From positions 6,076,001-6,140,000 of the forward strand of contig CAJQUN010000024.1 of NCBI GenBank assembly GCA_907163345.1: DNA of 64,000 nucleotides, read 5' to 3'. This DNA is from Haberlea rhodopensis. Taxonomy: Eukaryota > Streptophyta > Magnoliopsida > Lamiales > Gesneriaceae. Of the stretch, positions 12,101 to 26,464 are shown piece after piece; within the stretch, counting starts at the first letter, position 1; every line of letters starts with the position of its first letter. The position numbers and the translations under genes are program-made. A model generated the notes under the pieces. It worked only from the letters and a program-made list of their open reading frames with translations. It was not told where the DNA came from and did no database searches.

Positions 12101-15100
12101 GATTTTACCAAAAATACAACAATTCAAATTTCACCGGAGATACAGCAAAGTAATGTTTAATGAATATCTCAGGACCTAAGTTCAAAACAGCACACCAAGG
12201 GATACACTAAATTCGATTATATATATAATATAAAACTTGAGGGTGGAAAATAGGAGTTCTAGATGCCTCAACAACAACAACAACATCTTAAATCTGGCAA
12301 GGTCATCAAAGATATTGAGGCACCTAGCTATCACCCAAAAATCTTTCCAACCACAGAAGACCTATATCTTTTAGTCTTAACGCAAACCACGAATAGAATA
12401 TGCAAATTAATGATTAAGGAAAATAAATTATATTAGCAACAGCAAGAAGACAAGATGTGTCAACAGACATGAAGGAAGGGCACAATACCATAGTTTCTAA
12501 ATAATATTCAGGAATATAGATGAAGATTGAGTCCATTTTGCTAAGAACTAGAAGCAACTGCACAATCCACATGCATACTGCATACATCCCCCTCTGCTTC
12601 CAGTGCGAGAAAAGAGAAAGGCGATACCTGTTAAATGGCATTACTTCGCACATTAGGTCTATTAAGAATATTATTTTATTAATTACAATTGTTTCCACAC
12701 AGTAATTTGCAGATAATTTCTCAAAAATGAGTTTTGATTCCATTTAAATACAATTTCTACCTGCCACAGTAATTTAGCAAATAGCTTCTCTATCCACAGT
12801 TTGAACTATCTCAGCCATTGATATTACTTTTTTTTTTGTGTCATTGAATTTTCAACACATCATATCAATTATTAAAAGCTTCGGTTACATCATCAAATAT
12901 TTCTCTTTTCTCTTAAATTAGTACGTCAATTTCATCTTGCACAGAATGCAAATTCTATTCATCAAGCATCTGGATAAATCCTGATGGAGCAAAAGAGAGG
13001 ACGCTTGAAGGAACTGTAAAAAAATGAGTAAAAGAATGTGGAACTGGAGGAAGTGGAAAAGAATTAGTGCAATTAACTGACATACAAAATATTTGTTGAA
13101 ACTGGAATTAGTACCAGGCACAATGTCTGACACAGTCCATAACCTCTTCCCGGTAAACACTACGAGCTTCCTTCAACCGCTTCACGTGGTCCTCATAATT
13201 ACTCTCCTTGATTTGTCTGTCTGTCTCCTCCAACATTGAGATCGATTGTGACTGACGACTCATGAAATATGACACCTAGAATGCAAAGATATTCTTTTAA
13301 AAAGTGTTTCTATACATTGTCATAGCTGAAACCAACCACGTTTGGCATAACTGCGTGTGTTAAGAGTCACATAGAGGAAAAAAGGATTGAAAAATGCAAA
13401 ATATGCGCAGCACAGACAGAGAGACCAGAAGCCCATGTACACAAGTTTCAGATTAAATCAATGGAGGAGCAAAGAAATGGATTGTCACTGACATAACTTT
13501 CAAAGAAGAAACAGTAAACGAGCGATACAGCGCTCCTCAACATATGCAACGATTGTCGGCATTTAATCATACCTACCCCATCAGCATAGCTCACAAAACA
13601 TGGACATATTATTTATCATGACTTTTCCTGCACCCAAGCCATAAATTAATGGTGGAATTTTGCATGAAAAAATGTCCAACTAATGGTGCATATAGACACG
13701 CCGCATGAATATTCCATCACTGCCTTAATTTGCAGTCCAATTCCAATTTTTTTCATTCCGATACATATCTTAAAAAAATATAAACATGCAGTTCTATAAT
13801 CAAAGAGCATCTCTACTACTCACCAGGGTTCAGTTTATGTGGGTAGCAAACGAACGGAAATGGAAAGTAGTTACAGACAAAAGGGTAGATTCAGGTCATT
13901 TGTTTTTGCTTTTTTCCTGATGTGCAAGGGGGAAAAGTTATCAAACCCTACATGCTAAAATATTTTTACGGCACTACGTGCATCAGCAGAGAAAAAATGG
14001 TACTTCAAAATTTTCCTTTACAAATAAAAGTTGATCTAGCGTCTTCCATCTTTATATTCAAAATGCAAACTGTCTTTAGCTTATTTGCTCATCACAGTAC
14101 AGCAAACATATGAGGTAATATTATTGATCTCATCATATTCATGCCAAAGAAGAAGAGGTGAAAAAATTTAGCTGACCTGCTTAAAGTTTGGTTTTATACC
14201 CAAATGATACAGCAGAAGCATAGCATCTAAAAGTTCCTCCTCTTTTAAAGTAGCTGAAGACAATGTGTTCTCCCTCGGTAACACCCTCAAGTTCTGCATA
14301 GGTCGAAAGGCAAACTCAGAATCGGAGTGGTCGCTGGTGCTGGGTTTATCAGCAATCACATCATTAATATTTCCAGCACTACATTCAGCTGTAACATGAG
14401 TAGGTCTCTCTGAAATAGAGCTGCAACTTCCGTGATAACCTTTTGCTAAATATCTTATGGGATGTTTAGTGTTTTTGGATATATCATCATCATAGGTAGA
14501 ACAACAACATGGTTTCTGCACTGTAAAATGTGTTACTCTGGTTTCTTCATCATCTGTGCACCCTTCTTCCCACCGAATAACCTCCTCTTCCTGATCATTG
14601 TTAACCGGATGATGCTTTGATAAATGACAATAAGATCCTCCAAGTCTTGAAATATCAACTCGATGAGGATCATTCTTCAGAAACAGGCCAGCAGGAAAAC
14701 TTTGTTGGCCACCTCTGTGAAGGAAACCTACACCAGCTCCCGAATCAGTCCCAGAGCCCATCCAGCAATAAATGTCACCCACAGCAAAACCTTCCGACAG
14801 AAAATGGAGAATAACAGCAAACAAAGAAACAAGAACTGAGTTATTTGAAACTCCAGGGGGTGGTAAATTGTGATCTGCACCCCTGTTCTGCAGTAAAATA
14901 TTCTGTAAAAATGTCCGGAACACTGAGCCAGGCAATTGAAGAGGTTCTACAGGTGGTACGAACTGCATAACCAACCGACAGAGATCTCTTTGCTTCTCTT
15001 CTATCTGAATAAGGGTGCTAAACCATGTTATATGATGAAAAATATAGAGTTAAGTTGCTTCAAATGAAATTGTGATACTAAAGACCAGCAATAATTATGA

Positions 15101-16748
15101 TTAGCAGCCATCATAACAGTGATTACACAGGGCTAAACAAAAGAGCATCATGTCAGGTGTCAAGAGGACAATGAAAGACCATAACCTACCTTCTAGGAAC
15201 ACATGGTATAGATTGATGCAAATGCAAAAAGAATGTCGAGCACACCTTATTTACTGCTTCTAATATAGCTGTTGTTGTCAGTACCATGCTATCCTCATTA
15301 TATATATCCTCACACGAGCCAGACCACCATACGGAAGGAATTAGACATTGGAGATCATTTTTGTTTGGACTTTTCCTTGAAAGGAATCCCTCAAACAAGA
15401 AATGAAAATTGGACGATTTCCACCATAGGAACATTAATTCTTCTCGCCTTAAAATGTGGCATGCCAGAGCTAGATAAATATATGACCCAGAATAAGGATA
15501 CTCTGAAAGAACCAAAGAAGCTGTCTTACATTCAGATGAAAGCGCCTCTAATACGTGCTTAATCAATAATCGTGACTCCTCAAATTCGAGAAAGGAATCA
15601 AGTACTCTATCCAAAGTTCTATAATCATGTGGTGGATGGATTCCAAAGACTTCCATCATGAATGACAACAATGGACCATGCCCTATATATTGTTCACTTC
15701 CAATTTCAGCAGTGAGAGCAGAGAATAACTCTTCGCAAATGCCTCCAGAGACAGGATGACACAATTCTGCAAATGATGCAAATCGTTTCAGTCTTCTAAG
15801 CTTCTCAACAGCACCGATTTCTGCCCTTTCCAGACGCTGAATTTGTAACAGCCTTGAAAAGCAATCAAAAAGGTTAGTAACAAACGAGTGTAAGGAGGGT
15901 GGAGCTTGAATGGCGTGAAAGCCTTTGATGGGATATCTAAATGGGAGGCCCCCAAAATTCAACTGACAACGTTCACCTTGAGAAAGGGAAATGGCAGGAT
16001 AGTAACCCAATCCAGGCACCATCTTTCTTATCCCACCAAATGCAACTCCAAGTGAGATGCCATTTCTATAAAACAATATCTCATCACAATCCAAATCTAT
16101 GCAACATCCAATCACATCTCCAACAACCCAAGACTGACCATAAGGCTCAGATTCCTTATTCCATTTACTGACCCTTTTACCGTCATATGCATATGAATCA
16201 TCTCCATCCCCAACACCTTTATGATCAGTAAAAGGGCAAGCAGAAGTGGACCAACCAAGCTGCTGTATGCCACAAGTTTCAAGTATCACTTCATACATCC
16301 ATTTTCCTCTCCATACACAGGCATTGGCCCTTGCACTACTGAACAAAGCATGGCTCTCAATGAGCGAAGTCGGTTTGACAATTCGAATGTCGCCACAAAT
16401 GCTAGATTCGTCAAGACTAACAACATGGTCTTCAAAAACATCACAAATTGTAGATACTCTGTCTCTTGTCGTGCTAAAGACCGAATTTAATTGTGGATGG
16501 TGCTTGAGAAATTCGTTCTTTATTATTGAACGGACGGTAGTGCGGTCAACAGGACCTGTCAGTTGATTAATCGTTTTCTGGGGAAGATTAAAAATATGCT
16601 CAAGAGTTCGTTCCACAGATTGATCACCAAAATGATCACAATATGAAACAAGATGAGATTTCCAATGATTGTCCCTCCTATCCTCTTCATTCAACACAAC
16701 AGCCAAACCAGAAGAAAACCCGCCAGGCCATGGACCTTCATCGGCCAT
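9144..16748 (-). CDS. RKP: RKP/KPC1-like RING-type E3 ubiquitin ligase with SPRY domain, 1278 aa, 10 coding exons
   Basis: Orthologue of Arabidopsis RKP (At2g22010), the plant counterpart of animal KPC1, an E3 ligase linked to turnover of CDK inhibitors of the KRP/ICK family. Coding exons on the minus strand are 16748-15246, 15004-14177, 13275-13115, 12627-12489, 12081-11998, 11689-11408, 11301-11170, 11051-10852, 10624-10420 and 9446-9144. All junctions are GT-AG and the phases join without a break, giving 1278 codons; the Arabidopsis protein is nearly the same length. The SPRY domain covers about residues 130-270. The C3HC4 RING is at about 1226-1263, starting CCIC and including PCSH and CYSC, with a final CPRCFFC. 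The start is the ATG that gives MADEGPW; the longer upstream frame has no ATG support. The gene appears intact. Small open frames in its introns and on the opposite strand are shadows. Confidence 0.95.
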
Positions 16749-17490
16749 TGAAAACAGAAGACAAGTAAAAGACCCAAAGATTGGCAAAAACAAAAGTCAC
16801 CAATTTCACTTGCTAACTAGATAGTTGACCACAGGAAATTCCCGGACAAATCCAAAACAACATAAACCAGTTTCCTTTTCTGAACCTGGAAGCCCACAAA
16901 TACGCAATTATTATCACCATATAGCCGTTGCAGCATTTTAGTAACATTATATTTCACATAAAAAATTAGGATTTAAAGCTATTAATTCATTTGATCCTCG
17001 GAGACACAACTAAAAGAATATCAGACAGATAATCCTTTAATAATTCTTTTGACACATTACAACAACTTTCGGTACCAGACAGAAATATATAAGCACTTTA
17101 AATTGATCATTTCAGAATTCTCAGTATCTGAAGAGAAGACCAAACCCTTAAAAATCAATTCAATCCGTTCAACATTTTTGCTTCATATTAATTCATTCAT
17201 GTTATACCCATAACAAGCTCCCAAATCCCCCATATTTCTCACGGTAAAAGAGGTGCGATATCTTACCAAAAATTTCCATAAGTTATACCCCCAGCCAGTC
17301 ACTATCATTGTTAACAAAACACACCTCAAAGCAGAAACTTTCTAGACAAATACTAGAACCAAAAAAATGCAAAACCATGAAATGTCTATAAATTGAAGAA
17401 ACTTACACGTGTTGAAGCCGTGATTGCTACATATAGAAACGGAAGTATAAAGTAAGCTAAATTATCCTACAGTAGGGAATATAAAAGGCG
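16749..17490 (-). promoter_or_regulatory. RKP 5' UTR with probable leader intron and promoter
   Basis: A strong donor, GTAAGT on the minus strand (17406-17401), lies about 650 bases before the start codon, which suggests a 5' UTR intron. Its acceptor is uncertain; candidates lie close to 16815 and 16885. A TTTTATATTCC stretch at about 17478-17488 (minus) could be the TATA region. Confidence 0.45.
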
Positions 17491-17499
17491 GCCACTGAA

Positions 17500-19390
17500 T
17501 TACCAGGGTTCTTCACTGACGGCATCACTATTAAAGAATGAGCTTGAAATTAAATGTTTTTTTAATATTTGAATTGGAATTTTGTTCCTAGGGTTTTTAT
17601 TTCGGCCTTTTAGCAAGAACTCGGGAGGTGAATCGGTAATGAAAGGTTAACAGACATTAACGGCTTTCACGGGGTCAGCACACTCCCTCTCTCCGGTTTT
17701 GTTTCCTCCAGTTATTCCCCAAATAACTAAAGTTGTCACGTGGGTGTTAGATTACCATAAGACTACAGAAAATTGTTTTAACGAAAATTCTTTTTAACGA
17801 AAATGATCCTACAAAATTTATTTTAACAAATATAGTATTACACAAAAAATTGTTTTTTTAACAAAAATAGTTTCAAAACCACTTTTTTAAAAAAAAAAAA
17901 ACGAAACGGACATATATCATGCAACATGTCCATTCAAGAACAAAGCTCCACATGTTGGCACATGTCTGTTCCGTTTGTTTTTTAACAAAAAAGTGGATTG
18001 AGACAATTTTTCTTAAAAACAATTTTTATGAGACTATATTTGTTTATTTCTAAAAGTTTGACACTACGATTGTAAAGAGTATCATTTAATTGGGCCATTC
18101 TTATAATTTACCCATATAAGGTGAGTCTGATTACAATTTATTGCTATTATTATAAATGATAAAAAGAACTATAATAACATTTAATCTACTTTCATATAAC
18201 TAATATTAAAATCGACACTCAAATCCTATACCTTGTCTACTTCGACACTTAGGGCATGATTCATTTGATGTATGCCTTGAGTCGCATCTTTTTAGGAACC
18301 AAATATGAAATAACTATGATTTCTTGTTTCTTTTAAACATCTATTGAGAACTAGCAATAATAATAATAATTAAACATTTATCTTATTAAGTTTGGTCGGG
18401 TATATAGCCTAAATCATCATACAAATTTAAATAATGAATTATATCTTGTTTTATCATTGTCAACCAATTTTTCTTTAATCCCTTTTTCCTTAGTTAATAT
18501 GTGTATTTGTCATGGTCTCATATCGTCTAACTAGACATTTATTGATCGCCTAATTACATGCTCATACATTCTTAATCGTGTCTCTCTAAATTTCTCAATA
18601 CATAAGGTACAAGAGAACCACATAAAAGGATTCCAACTTCAAAGTGATGCAATAAATAATATTGCAGCGTAATCTTTCATTGTTAAAAATACGATGTTGT
18701 CTTAATTATTCGGACAAAATTTTCCCTAACAACCATGGACGGAATTATCTTAAATGAAGTATTAAACTCATTTAATAAATTTAAAATTTGCTTGGACTGA
18801 GGGAGGTTAAGGCGATGTTGACAAGTTTCGTAGTAAACATGTACTGCACGGCATTGTAGGAGAAGCAACGGGAGATAATCCTGAAGGAACAGAGGAGGCT
18901 GCTGATTTTGGTAGGGGGCGGCTTGCGAAAAGCGTGAAAGGAAAAGCCAAAAGGTAAAAGGGGGAAATTAACATACTGTTTCATGGGCAAATTCATGCAC
19001 CGGTGTGAGCGACTATCTTATCAACAATAATTTGATATGGTTTAACATATTTATGTGTGTTGGTGCATAGACAGGACCAATACCCAATATAAGCAAGAAT
19101 TTCCCATGTTCCATAGCCTTAATGCATTGGAATCATTGGATTGCCCTAACGATAGCTTCGAAATTCCTGACAAATGGATCAACAAGAACTAAAAATTAAT
19201 TTATACATTCTTAAAGAATATATATTTTTCGACATGTTGATATTTTTCCTTCTTTCTTCATCATTTTATTTGTTTGAATGAATAGAAAATATTATGGTCC
19301 AAATTAACCAACTAAGAGAATTTAAAGAAAAATAAGAACTTCTGTGATGAAATGGTAAATACGTAAAAATTCATTAAGAATTGTGTATTC
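17500..19390. other. Intergenic, containing a fold-back repeat
   Basis: At about 17858-18020 two arms carrying CCACTTTTTT and CGAAACGGACAT-like sequence face each other around a short core, so the DNA could fold back as a small MITE-like element. The remainder is AT-rich with no gene seen. Confidence 0.4.
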
Positions 19391-19399
19391 AATAATTAC

Positions 19400-19998
19400 T
19401 TGATATGATTTTTTGATTTGGTTTGTGCCGGAATATACAATTTTCTCCGCAAGAAGTGTCGTTCTGATGAATTTCCAGTTGAACCAGATAATGAAGCGAC
19501 ATCAACTTTATCCGAACAAGTTTACGGAGATGACGACTTTGATTCATTTATTGATACTCAATGACAACAACGAGCAAATACTAATGCATGGATGGATAGT
19601 ATAGACACTCGAATGTGGAGTGACGTTGAACGTATTATCGAGAACGTACCTTAGATAATTTTTTTCATGAAAAACTACTGAAACTGTATCAAATTCCCTC
19701 GGTATTTTGATTATGTTATTTATGCAGTATTGATAAAAATATTATTATGTAAAAAAGTATTGATTAATTAATAATGGATGTTGAATTTTATGAAAAAGTT
19801 TACAAATGGATAAAAAACCTTGCAATAAAGTTTGAAAAAGTCTATAAAATTCTACGAAAAGGTCTACGAAGAAGTATGAAAATCTTTTAACAACTCTGTG
19901 AGATTCTATAAAAGTCAATAAAAATCCACTAACTCTACAAAAATCTATCATTTTTTTTTAAAAAAAAGTCATTAAATCTCTATAATAAATACACCCCC
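19400..19998 (+). mobile_element. 3' end of a PIF/Harbinger-like element with accessory-protein remnant
   Basis: The right terminus AATACACCCCC ends at 19998 and is followed by TAA (19999-20001), the target type of PIF/Harbinger elements. The same terminus and the same AAAGTC-rich subterminal region occur in the complete element at 32674-33939. Just inside, about 19400-19650, lies a broken coding stretch with an acidic DDDFDSFIDTQ run, resembling the Myb-like accessory proteins of these transposons. No left end was found. Confidence 0.55.
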
Positions 19999-20001
19999 TA
20001 A

Positions 20002-22127
20002 ATGATACATGTTGGACTTTTATTACAAATGTTCGTAAATATAAACAATTCATTGTAATACTAATTACTAAGTCAACACTTTGAGGAGAAATGTTCAAAA
20101 CTTTCCTATGACTAGTCAAACTTTTGCAACCTTTGGCATTCTTATGAGACAACCCTATTCCCTGTTTCATCAACCATAGTTCATTTTCATACTTGTACAT
20201 CCTTGGTCCATCAATTTAATGTTTGTATATTTCTTGTCAGCATCAACATATGTTACAATCAATTCGAATTTTATCTTTGAAATATTTTTAAAGTAAATAC
20301 AATCTTATAAAATTTGTGAGCTTGAATTCGAGCCCTCAATTCACACATGCATCTTGTATACATATATTGAGTATTTGTATATATATAATTAGTTTTATCA
20401 ATAAAAATAACTTTCAAAAATTGCCAGGATATTTTTAATACCACAATATATACAAAATAAAATTATGATATTAATTGTTTAATGCATTTAAACCCCTATA
20501 AATTAATAGACTTTGGATTTGTGAAATCCTATTAATTTAGGGAATATAAATAATCGATAAATTATTAATTTGTAGATTTTTTGAATCACGGAGTTAAATA
20601 ATAGTATTGAAATGAATGTTAGCTCAACTGCAGATATATTAAATGACGAGCACATAATTGAGAGCATCATGTGAACAACATTGAAGATGATAGTTCTATT
20701 GTAGAGCACCATTCTTGGAACAAAACTCTTAAACGGCAATGCCAGTAAATAATTTTTTTGTTGTAACTATGAGAAAATCATATCATAAGTTCTTAATATG
20801 TGAAGAAAAGTTATAGATATGATTCAAGGTGACATTCATTTCAACAAGAAATAAATGACAATTGAGTTTTTTGGATGAAATCTTCATAAATTTATCATAA
20901 ATATACCATGTTCGTTAGACTAGTGCGGAAGCAGAAAAGGTAAAAAGGATGTAAAGGTCAATAAGTGCATATTCTCTTCTAATTATTTTAAGGTCTAAAA
21001 TATTACATTGACTGAATTAATCATGTACCAATCATGTAATGATGGTCTTATAATCTTTTAATTGTGTAGAATTTCAATAAATTTATTTTCAATGTAATAT
21101 CATATAGAATGGACTTATAATAACTCAGTGTTAATATTTTTTTGCAAGGTGAGAATAGATACTTAATCGCTTTCATACAAACCCCAACCTAATATACTTG
21201 CACAATGAGTGACAAAATGTAAGTGAAGAGTAATATGGGTGATTGTAATACCTTGTTTCATATTGAGATATTCGAATAATACATAAGATCTTATAACAAT
21301 GCAAAATGATATAATTTGAATTAATTATTTTTGTATGGCAAAAATAGACATGAAATATTTTACCTAGCTCATTGTGAGCCTATATATTATTATTATTATT
21401 ATTATAAGAAATAATATGTAGAAATAGCAATAATTCATAATAAATTATGTGAAAATGACAATGAATCGATATATTGTTAGTCAAAAATCCCATACTTAAA
21501 CTCCTAATTAAAAGAAATCGATTATTCCATTTCGAGAGAGACGTTTTTTAGAGAAAATGAAAGAAATAAATTATATAGAGCACTAAATAATACAAAATAA
21601 ATTAATTAACTCATGAAAATACGTGAGTTGGCAATTGGCCACAATTCATGGAGCCTAGAAGAAAAAGTTAATTAATTAAAATAAGAATATGGATAGACCA
21701 TTTGGACTGCCAAATGCATAGAAATCACAGAAAGTGGAGAAATTGCAGCACCTCATTTTACGGATAATATAGAAAGTAGGTTTGGTCCCATGGACTCCCT
21801 CCCAAAAATTTATATGCCAGTGATTATAGATCAAGATTTTTTTTATTTATATATATATATATATATACGTATATTTGTATATTTACAAAATTAATTATAA
21901 AAATAATTTGAGACAAAACGTGCAATAATCTTATGCTGGATCCAGCCCACCAAAACGTTGGCCCGTTTATTTTTTATGCTGGACCCGGCCTATATTGAAT
22001 TTTTTTATTTCCATGGGCAAAAGTGAAGCCCAGCCCTTATAGATGTGCCGTGTCAGTCAGGGCCCATTGCTGTATTTGCAAGGTCTGTGCCGGGCCACAG
22101 ACCCGATCCATTTTTCATCTCTACGTA
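20002..22127. other. AT-rich intergenic stretch with microsatellites
   Basis: It has an ATT repeat at about 21386-21404 and a TA repeat at about 21847-21866. No gene is visible. Confidence 0.5.
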
Positions 22128-22290
22128 GGGATGGCAATATGACGGGTCCAAACTCGAACCCGCAATGAACCGCCCCGCCGGGGCGGGTCTGGACCCGCTT
22201 CAACCGGGTTTGAAAGCAGGGCGGGGCGGGTCCTGGGATTGGCCGAACCCGCCCCGCACCGGCTCCGCAATACATTTTTAATTTTTTAAA
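22128..22290. mobile_element. GC-rich hAT-like terminus, other end not found
   Basis: TAGGGATGGCAA is followed by many GGGCGGGTC/ACCCGCCCC motifs, typical of one end of plant hAT elements. It stands out by base composition from its AT-rich surroundings. The opposite end is missing, so it is a fragment. Confidence 0.4.
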
Positions 22291-22629
22291 AAAAAAAATT
22301 TGATATTGATTATACATTTTACTTCTTTAATTGAACACTAAAGTGTCATTATTTAATTTTATATCAAAATTCATGTGTTCATGTTAAAGAAGTTGGACAT
22401 TTTGAAGTAAATAAGAGAAAATTAATAAATATTTTATATTTAGTAGTTCAAAGATAGTTTTGCAATGCTTATTATAAATATTTACTAGAGAAAACATAAA
22501 ATTTAATCACAAAACTCAACTTTTGTGTTTCAAAATTGATTTCTAGCTAAATTTTTTTTTAATAAGAGATAGTTTTCCTATCTCTACGTCTTAGTACATT
22601 TCCTCTGGCATTTTCTTGCATTTCCTCTG

Positions 22630-23680
22630 GCATTTTCTTGTAGTTATTTTCCAGAAGTTTCTTCATTACTTGAGGATGCCTAATGACTTCCGAAAGTGCC
22701 CATTCTATCGCAGCAGCTGAAGTGTCCATTCCAGCTAATAACATATCCTGTAGGGCAAAATGATGGGAGAAGCTAGAATGTTACTTTTCTCAAAGTCGTA
22801 GGCATATAGGATAGTCTAGGTCAAAATGTTGAGAAAATCACTCGGATAAGTATTTGGAACCAGTCTATTTTTTGGAATTATTCATCTCTTGAGAATATGT
22901 AGATAGATGTGTTAGGTGCATGCATTAATTCAGCAGACACCAAACTGATATTATTGACAATATTCTCAAGAGATGAATAATTATTGGCAGAAGGGAAAAA
23001 TGTGAAATTATTCTTGTATGGAGAGGAAAACCACCGCCAGTCAAATTAAACAACCATCTGCCCTAAAAAATATATCATTTTCCTTTCTGCACCTCCTTGA
23101 AGAACCGACCAATTTTAAAGCATAGCTTTCTTGTAACTTATATTCTTTGGAAATTGTGATTGGATGTGGCAGCATGCATGAAATGCATGTAGAATTAATC
23201 ATGAGCTCTCGAACTCGTCGAGATGGATAATAGCTCATATCCATTTTGATCAGATTCGAGTTCGAATCGCGTTTGGCGATTAAAAATTGATTTAGCACTA
23301 AGTCAGGCATATATTGACAGGTATAATAAGATAGATAATAGGAGTAACTCTAAAAAAAAAGCTTTAATTAATGTTAGGACTTTGGTCTCATGAAAAAAAC
23401 ACCCAACAAGGTCTAACAATAGATAAATTTAATTAATTTGAAAAGTGGGATTCTCACAAAGTAACATAAATTTGAAGTTCATTATACCCTTGATTAAATG
23501 AGAATAAGATAATTATCAAGAGCACAGCCTTGACATGGCGACGATCGAAATCAATCCGGCATTTCCAGACTCCAAAATCTCCATCATCGTATCAACAAAA
23601 TCCTTTGCTTGATTCTCTTCTTTCTTGTTCTCAACATTTCATCGATAATCTTCTCCAAAAACTCATCAAAAATCTTGCCC
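22630..23680 (-). pseudogene. Cytochrome P450 (CYP736A-like) pseudogene
   Basis: Two pieces match the intact gene at 26465. The end of exon 1 is at about 23680-23517 (FDEFLEKIIDE, then DFVDTMMEILESG and FDRRHVKAVLL). The start of exon 2 is at 22747-22660 (DMLLAGMDTS through HPQVMKKL). Exon 1 carries 1-base losses after the IIDE codons and near FDRRH. Its donor is AT instead of GT, while the exon 2 acceptor CCCTACAG is kept. The intron is about 770 bases. Everything before FDEF is missing, and exon 2 runs into a tandem repeat of a 22-base AAATGCCAGAGG unit. It is divergent in orientation from the intact gene. Confidence 0.85.
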
Positions 23681-23689
23681 CACATAGTG

Positions 23690-24780
23690 CCGAACATTGA
23701 TGAGCCAGCGGTGGTTTTGTTGGATACCAATTCTCAGAACATGCATTTGTCCAATTTTACCGACCCTACAACAAACTTATCGCAGAACTTTAATGAGGGA
23801 GACCAGTTTTCGGCAGCCAACTTAGATGTGGGATTGCATGAGTTTGTCAACAATGATAGTAAGATGGGTTGTCTTACCGAAATTAATGTGGACAATTTTT
23901 TACCAGCCTCTCCACACGGAATTTCATCGAGTGGGGATGGGCTCTCGGTCAAAGGGAGATGCAGCATTAATTTTGGGAATTTTGAAGGAAATTTGGTTGT
24001 TGATCTTTAGCTCTTACCGATTAAGAGATACCACCCACAATTTCAGTAAGCAAAATTTTCCAGAATTAGGGACTCAGGCCGCCACCCCGACTTTAATGAT
24101 TCAGAAAATTCTCCTCCATTTTCTCCAAAGTTACTAGCATTGAAAAGATGTTATTCAGTTCCTAGGATTTCAAAAATTGATTTTGATAATCCTAGAACTA
24201 CCAAAGAATTTTCAATTCTGCAGATTCCTCTCCCACGAGAGCAATTTCAATTTTTGAGAAATCGGTCAACAAAAATGGCTACTCTGGCAGCACAGATTTT
24301 TGCGCAGGCAAATGGTTCTCAGTCGGGCGGGGGTAGGGACCTCAAGACATTTGGATCAGAAACGGGCAGATTGGGCGATAACGTGGCAGATTGATATTGC
24401 CGTGGGAAACTCGGAGACTTCCAACTCGGGCAGCCTTTTAATTGCTCCGTGTAGCGTGGGTTTTGACAATCCGATACTAACTCTCCCAAATTTAAATCAA
24501 TTCCTACAAACCTTCGATCAAATTAGGTTTTCTAAACAATAAAAAATGTGGCATTTTTAAAGATGTATCTGGAATATCCACGTCCATCCAAAAACCCCTA
24601 CAAATCCTAGGCCGAACAGGTTTATGAGGAAGAAAACTCCATTTATTCCAACAGAGAAATGGTTGGAGAAAGAATATTTAAACTTCACCTCTTTTGAAGA
24701 TAATCTTTTCGATATGAAAATCATGGAAAGTTTGGGAAAAGATCTCATGGCACATCACAGGCATTTAGAATAGTGGGATC
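23690..24780 (+). pseudogene. Unrecognised degenerate coding-like region
   Basis: Open stretches follow one another in different frames: about 23690-24010 (ends NFEGNLVVDL), 24090-24394 (SPKLLALKRCYSV to RLGDNVAD) and 24600-24770 (TPFIPTEKWLEKEYLNF). Composition looks coding (serine-, asparagine- and acid-rich), but frame breaks prevent one protein. It abuts the point where the P450 pseudogene is cut off, so it may be part of an insertion. I do not recognise the family; a LINE ORF1 or other transposon protein is possible. Confidence 0.3.
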
Positions 24781-26464
24781 ACCTTTATTCCCATGATGAC
24801 ATGGTGGTTGAGGTTGAGAAAGAGATACACTCTGGAGTCCTACCGTTTCAACCGGTTTCAAAATCCAAGACTTACAACCTAAGGAACATATCGCGCCTAA
24901 GGACTAGATCATGCAAGAACTAATTTATCTTCTTTTGATTAATTAGCTTATTATCTTGACTGAACGATATTTCTGTTTATGGACAGATTTACTCTATAGT
25001 AGCTGATGTAATATCATAAATTTTAGGTAGAAGGGCAACCTGATTTTCGCGTCCAAAAAAACGTGGCACCGGACTTCATTGACGTGTCCGATATCATGTT
25101 ACTATGTCGAAAAATGAATAAAAGTGAAAATATAGATCAAATGTATCAATTTATTCTTACATGTTTACATATTTATTTATATATGGCTAAAAACCATAAA
25201 AGAGCAAAATTACTGCACTAAGTCATCTTCTAACACAATTTCATTTTAGCAAGGGTTTTATACCAAAATATTGTAATTTCCACAATAAACACAAAACCCA
25301 TATATAACTCATCTACTCTCTACTCCAAAAAGGAATTCCATACAATATTCATTTTAATTTCATTTACAATCTTTTAGTTTATTTCAGGTTGAATTAATAT
25401 TTTTAATATTTATTAATTTCACATGGTTTTAAAATTTAAATATTAATCATGATTAATTTAATATTTTTATTTTAACTATATAATTTATAATTATAATAAG
25501 AATAATTATTATTATGATTAAATAATTAAAATATAATCTCCATATTTTATATAGGAATATAAAAAAATTAATTAAAAAAACTAAGAATAAACAAATAAAA
25601 TAAAAAAAACAAATTTACAAAGAGGTATAGAGTTGCTCCAGTGCAGCACTATAGTAATACAGTATTTTAAAGTATTGGAAATGTTCTAGGAACCAAAAAT
25701 ATATAGGTTAATTTTGGCTATTGTCCCTTTTATCATACCATTAAATTTGTCAATTTTATTGAATTATTGAGCTTATATATGATTCTTTTGACTTACGTGA
25801 GTGGATTTTCCATTTCGTCGGCCAACGTTTAGTTTCGTATATAAATCTATTAATAATGAAGAACGAGGACATCTTTGATGACTTATTAATCTGTGCCAGG
25901 CAATCAACTTTGTTGGTGAAATATATCTAGAAAACTTCTAACAAGACGGCTAGACAGCTTAAATGGACTCTTAGGTTACGGACAAGATATAAACTATTCA
26001 TCACAAATTGTTAAATTTGGCCATTTTCCGTCGTAAATGAATTATTGATTGTCAAATATTGGATATTTTCACAGGAGACACCTATACAAATCAGAAAGAA
26101 ACTAAACAGGTAAGGGATATGATGTGAAGATGAATTTATGGGTTTACATTAAGAGGGTTTATTTGATGTTGCCCTGAAGAGCCGTGCAGCATGGCCCTTG
26201 GATTGCACACCCAACATTGGGGTGTATTAATCTAATGGTTGAGAGTGCCCAAAGGGTAGTGCCCTGACACCCCCAACATAACCCATTAAGAGATAGACAT
26301 CACAATTTCTTAACTTCTCATCTGCTAATCATTACAGAAATCCATGTCTACATTGGTACAGGAATGAGCCAAAAATTCCTAGTTCTCACCGTCGTTCTGT
26401 AAAAGAAGCCACCATCCAACACTACATAACCCTCGGTTCTAAATCTTGAAAGCAGTGGAGCACA
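24781..26464. other. Intergenic, upstream of the P450 gene
   Basis: AT-rich sequence without a recognisable gene or element. The last few hundred bases presumably hold the promoter of the gene at 26465, but I see no clear TATA box. Confidence 0.5.

Noticed and set aside
12265..12290. CAA repeat in an RKP intron as a SINE tail
   Set aside because: Neighbouring TGCCTCA/TGAGGCA are inverse, not direct, repeats, so no target duplication supports insertion.
14617..16566. Plus-strand open frames over RKP exons 1 and 2
   Set aside because: They are antisense shadows of the RKP coding sequence.
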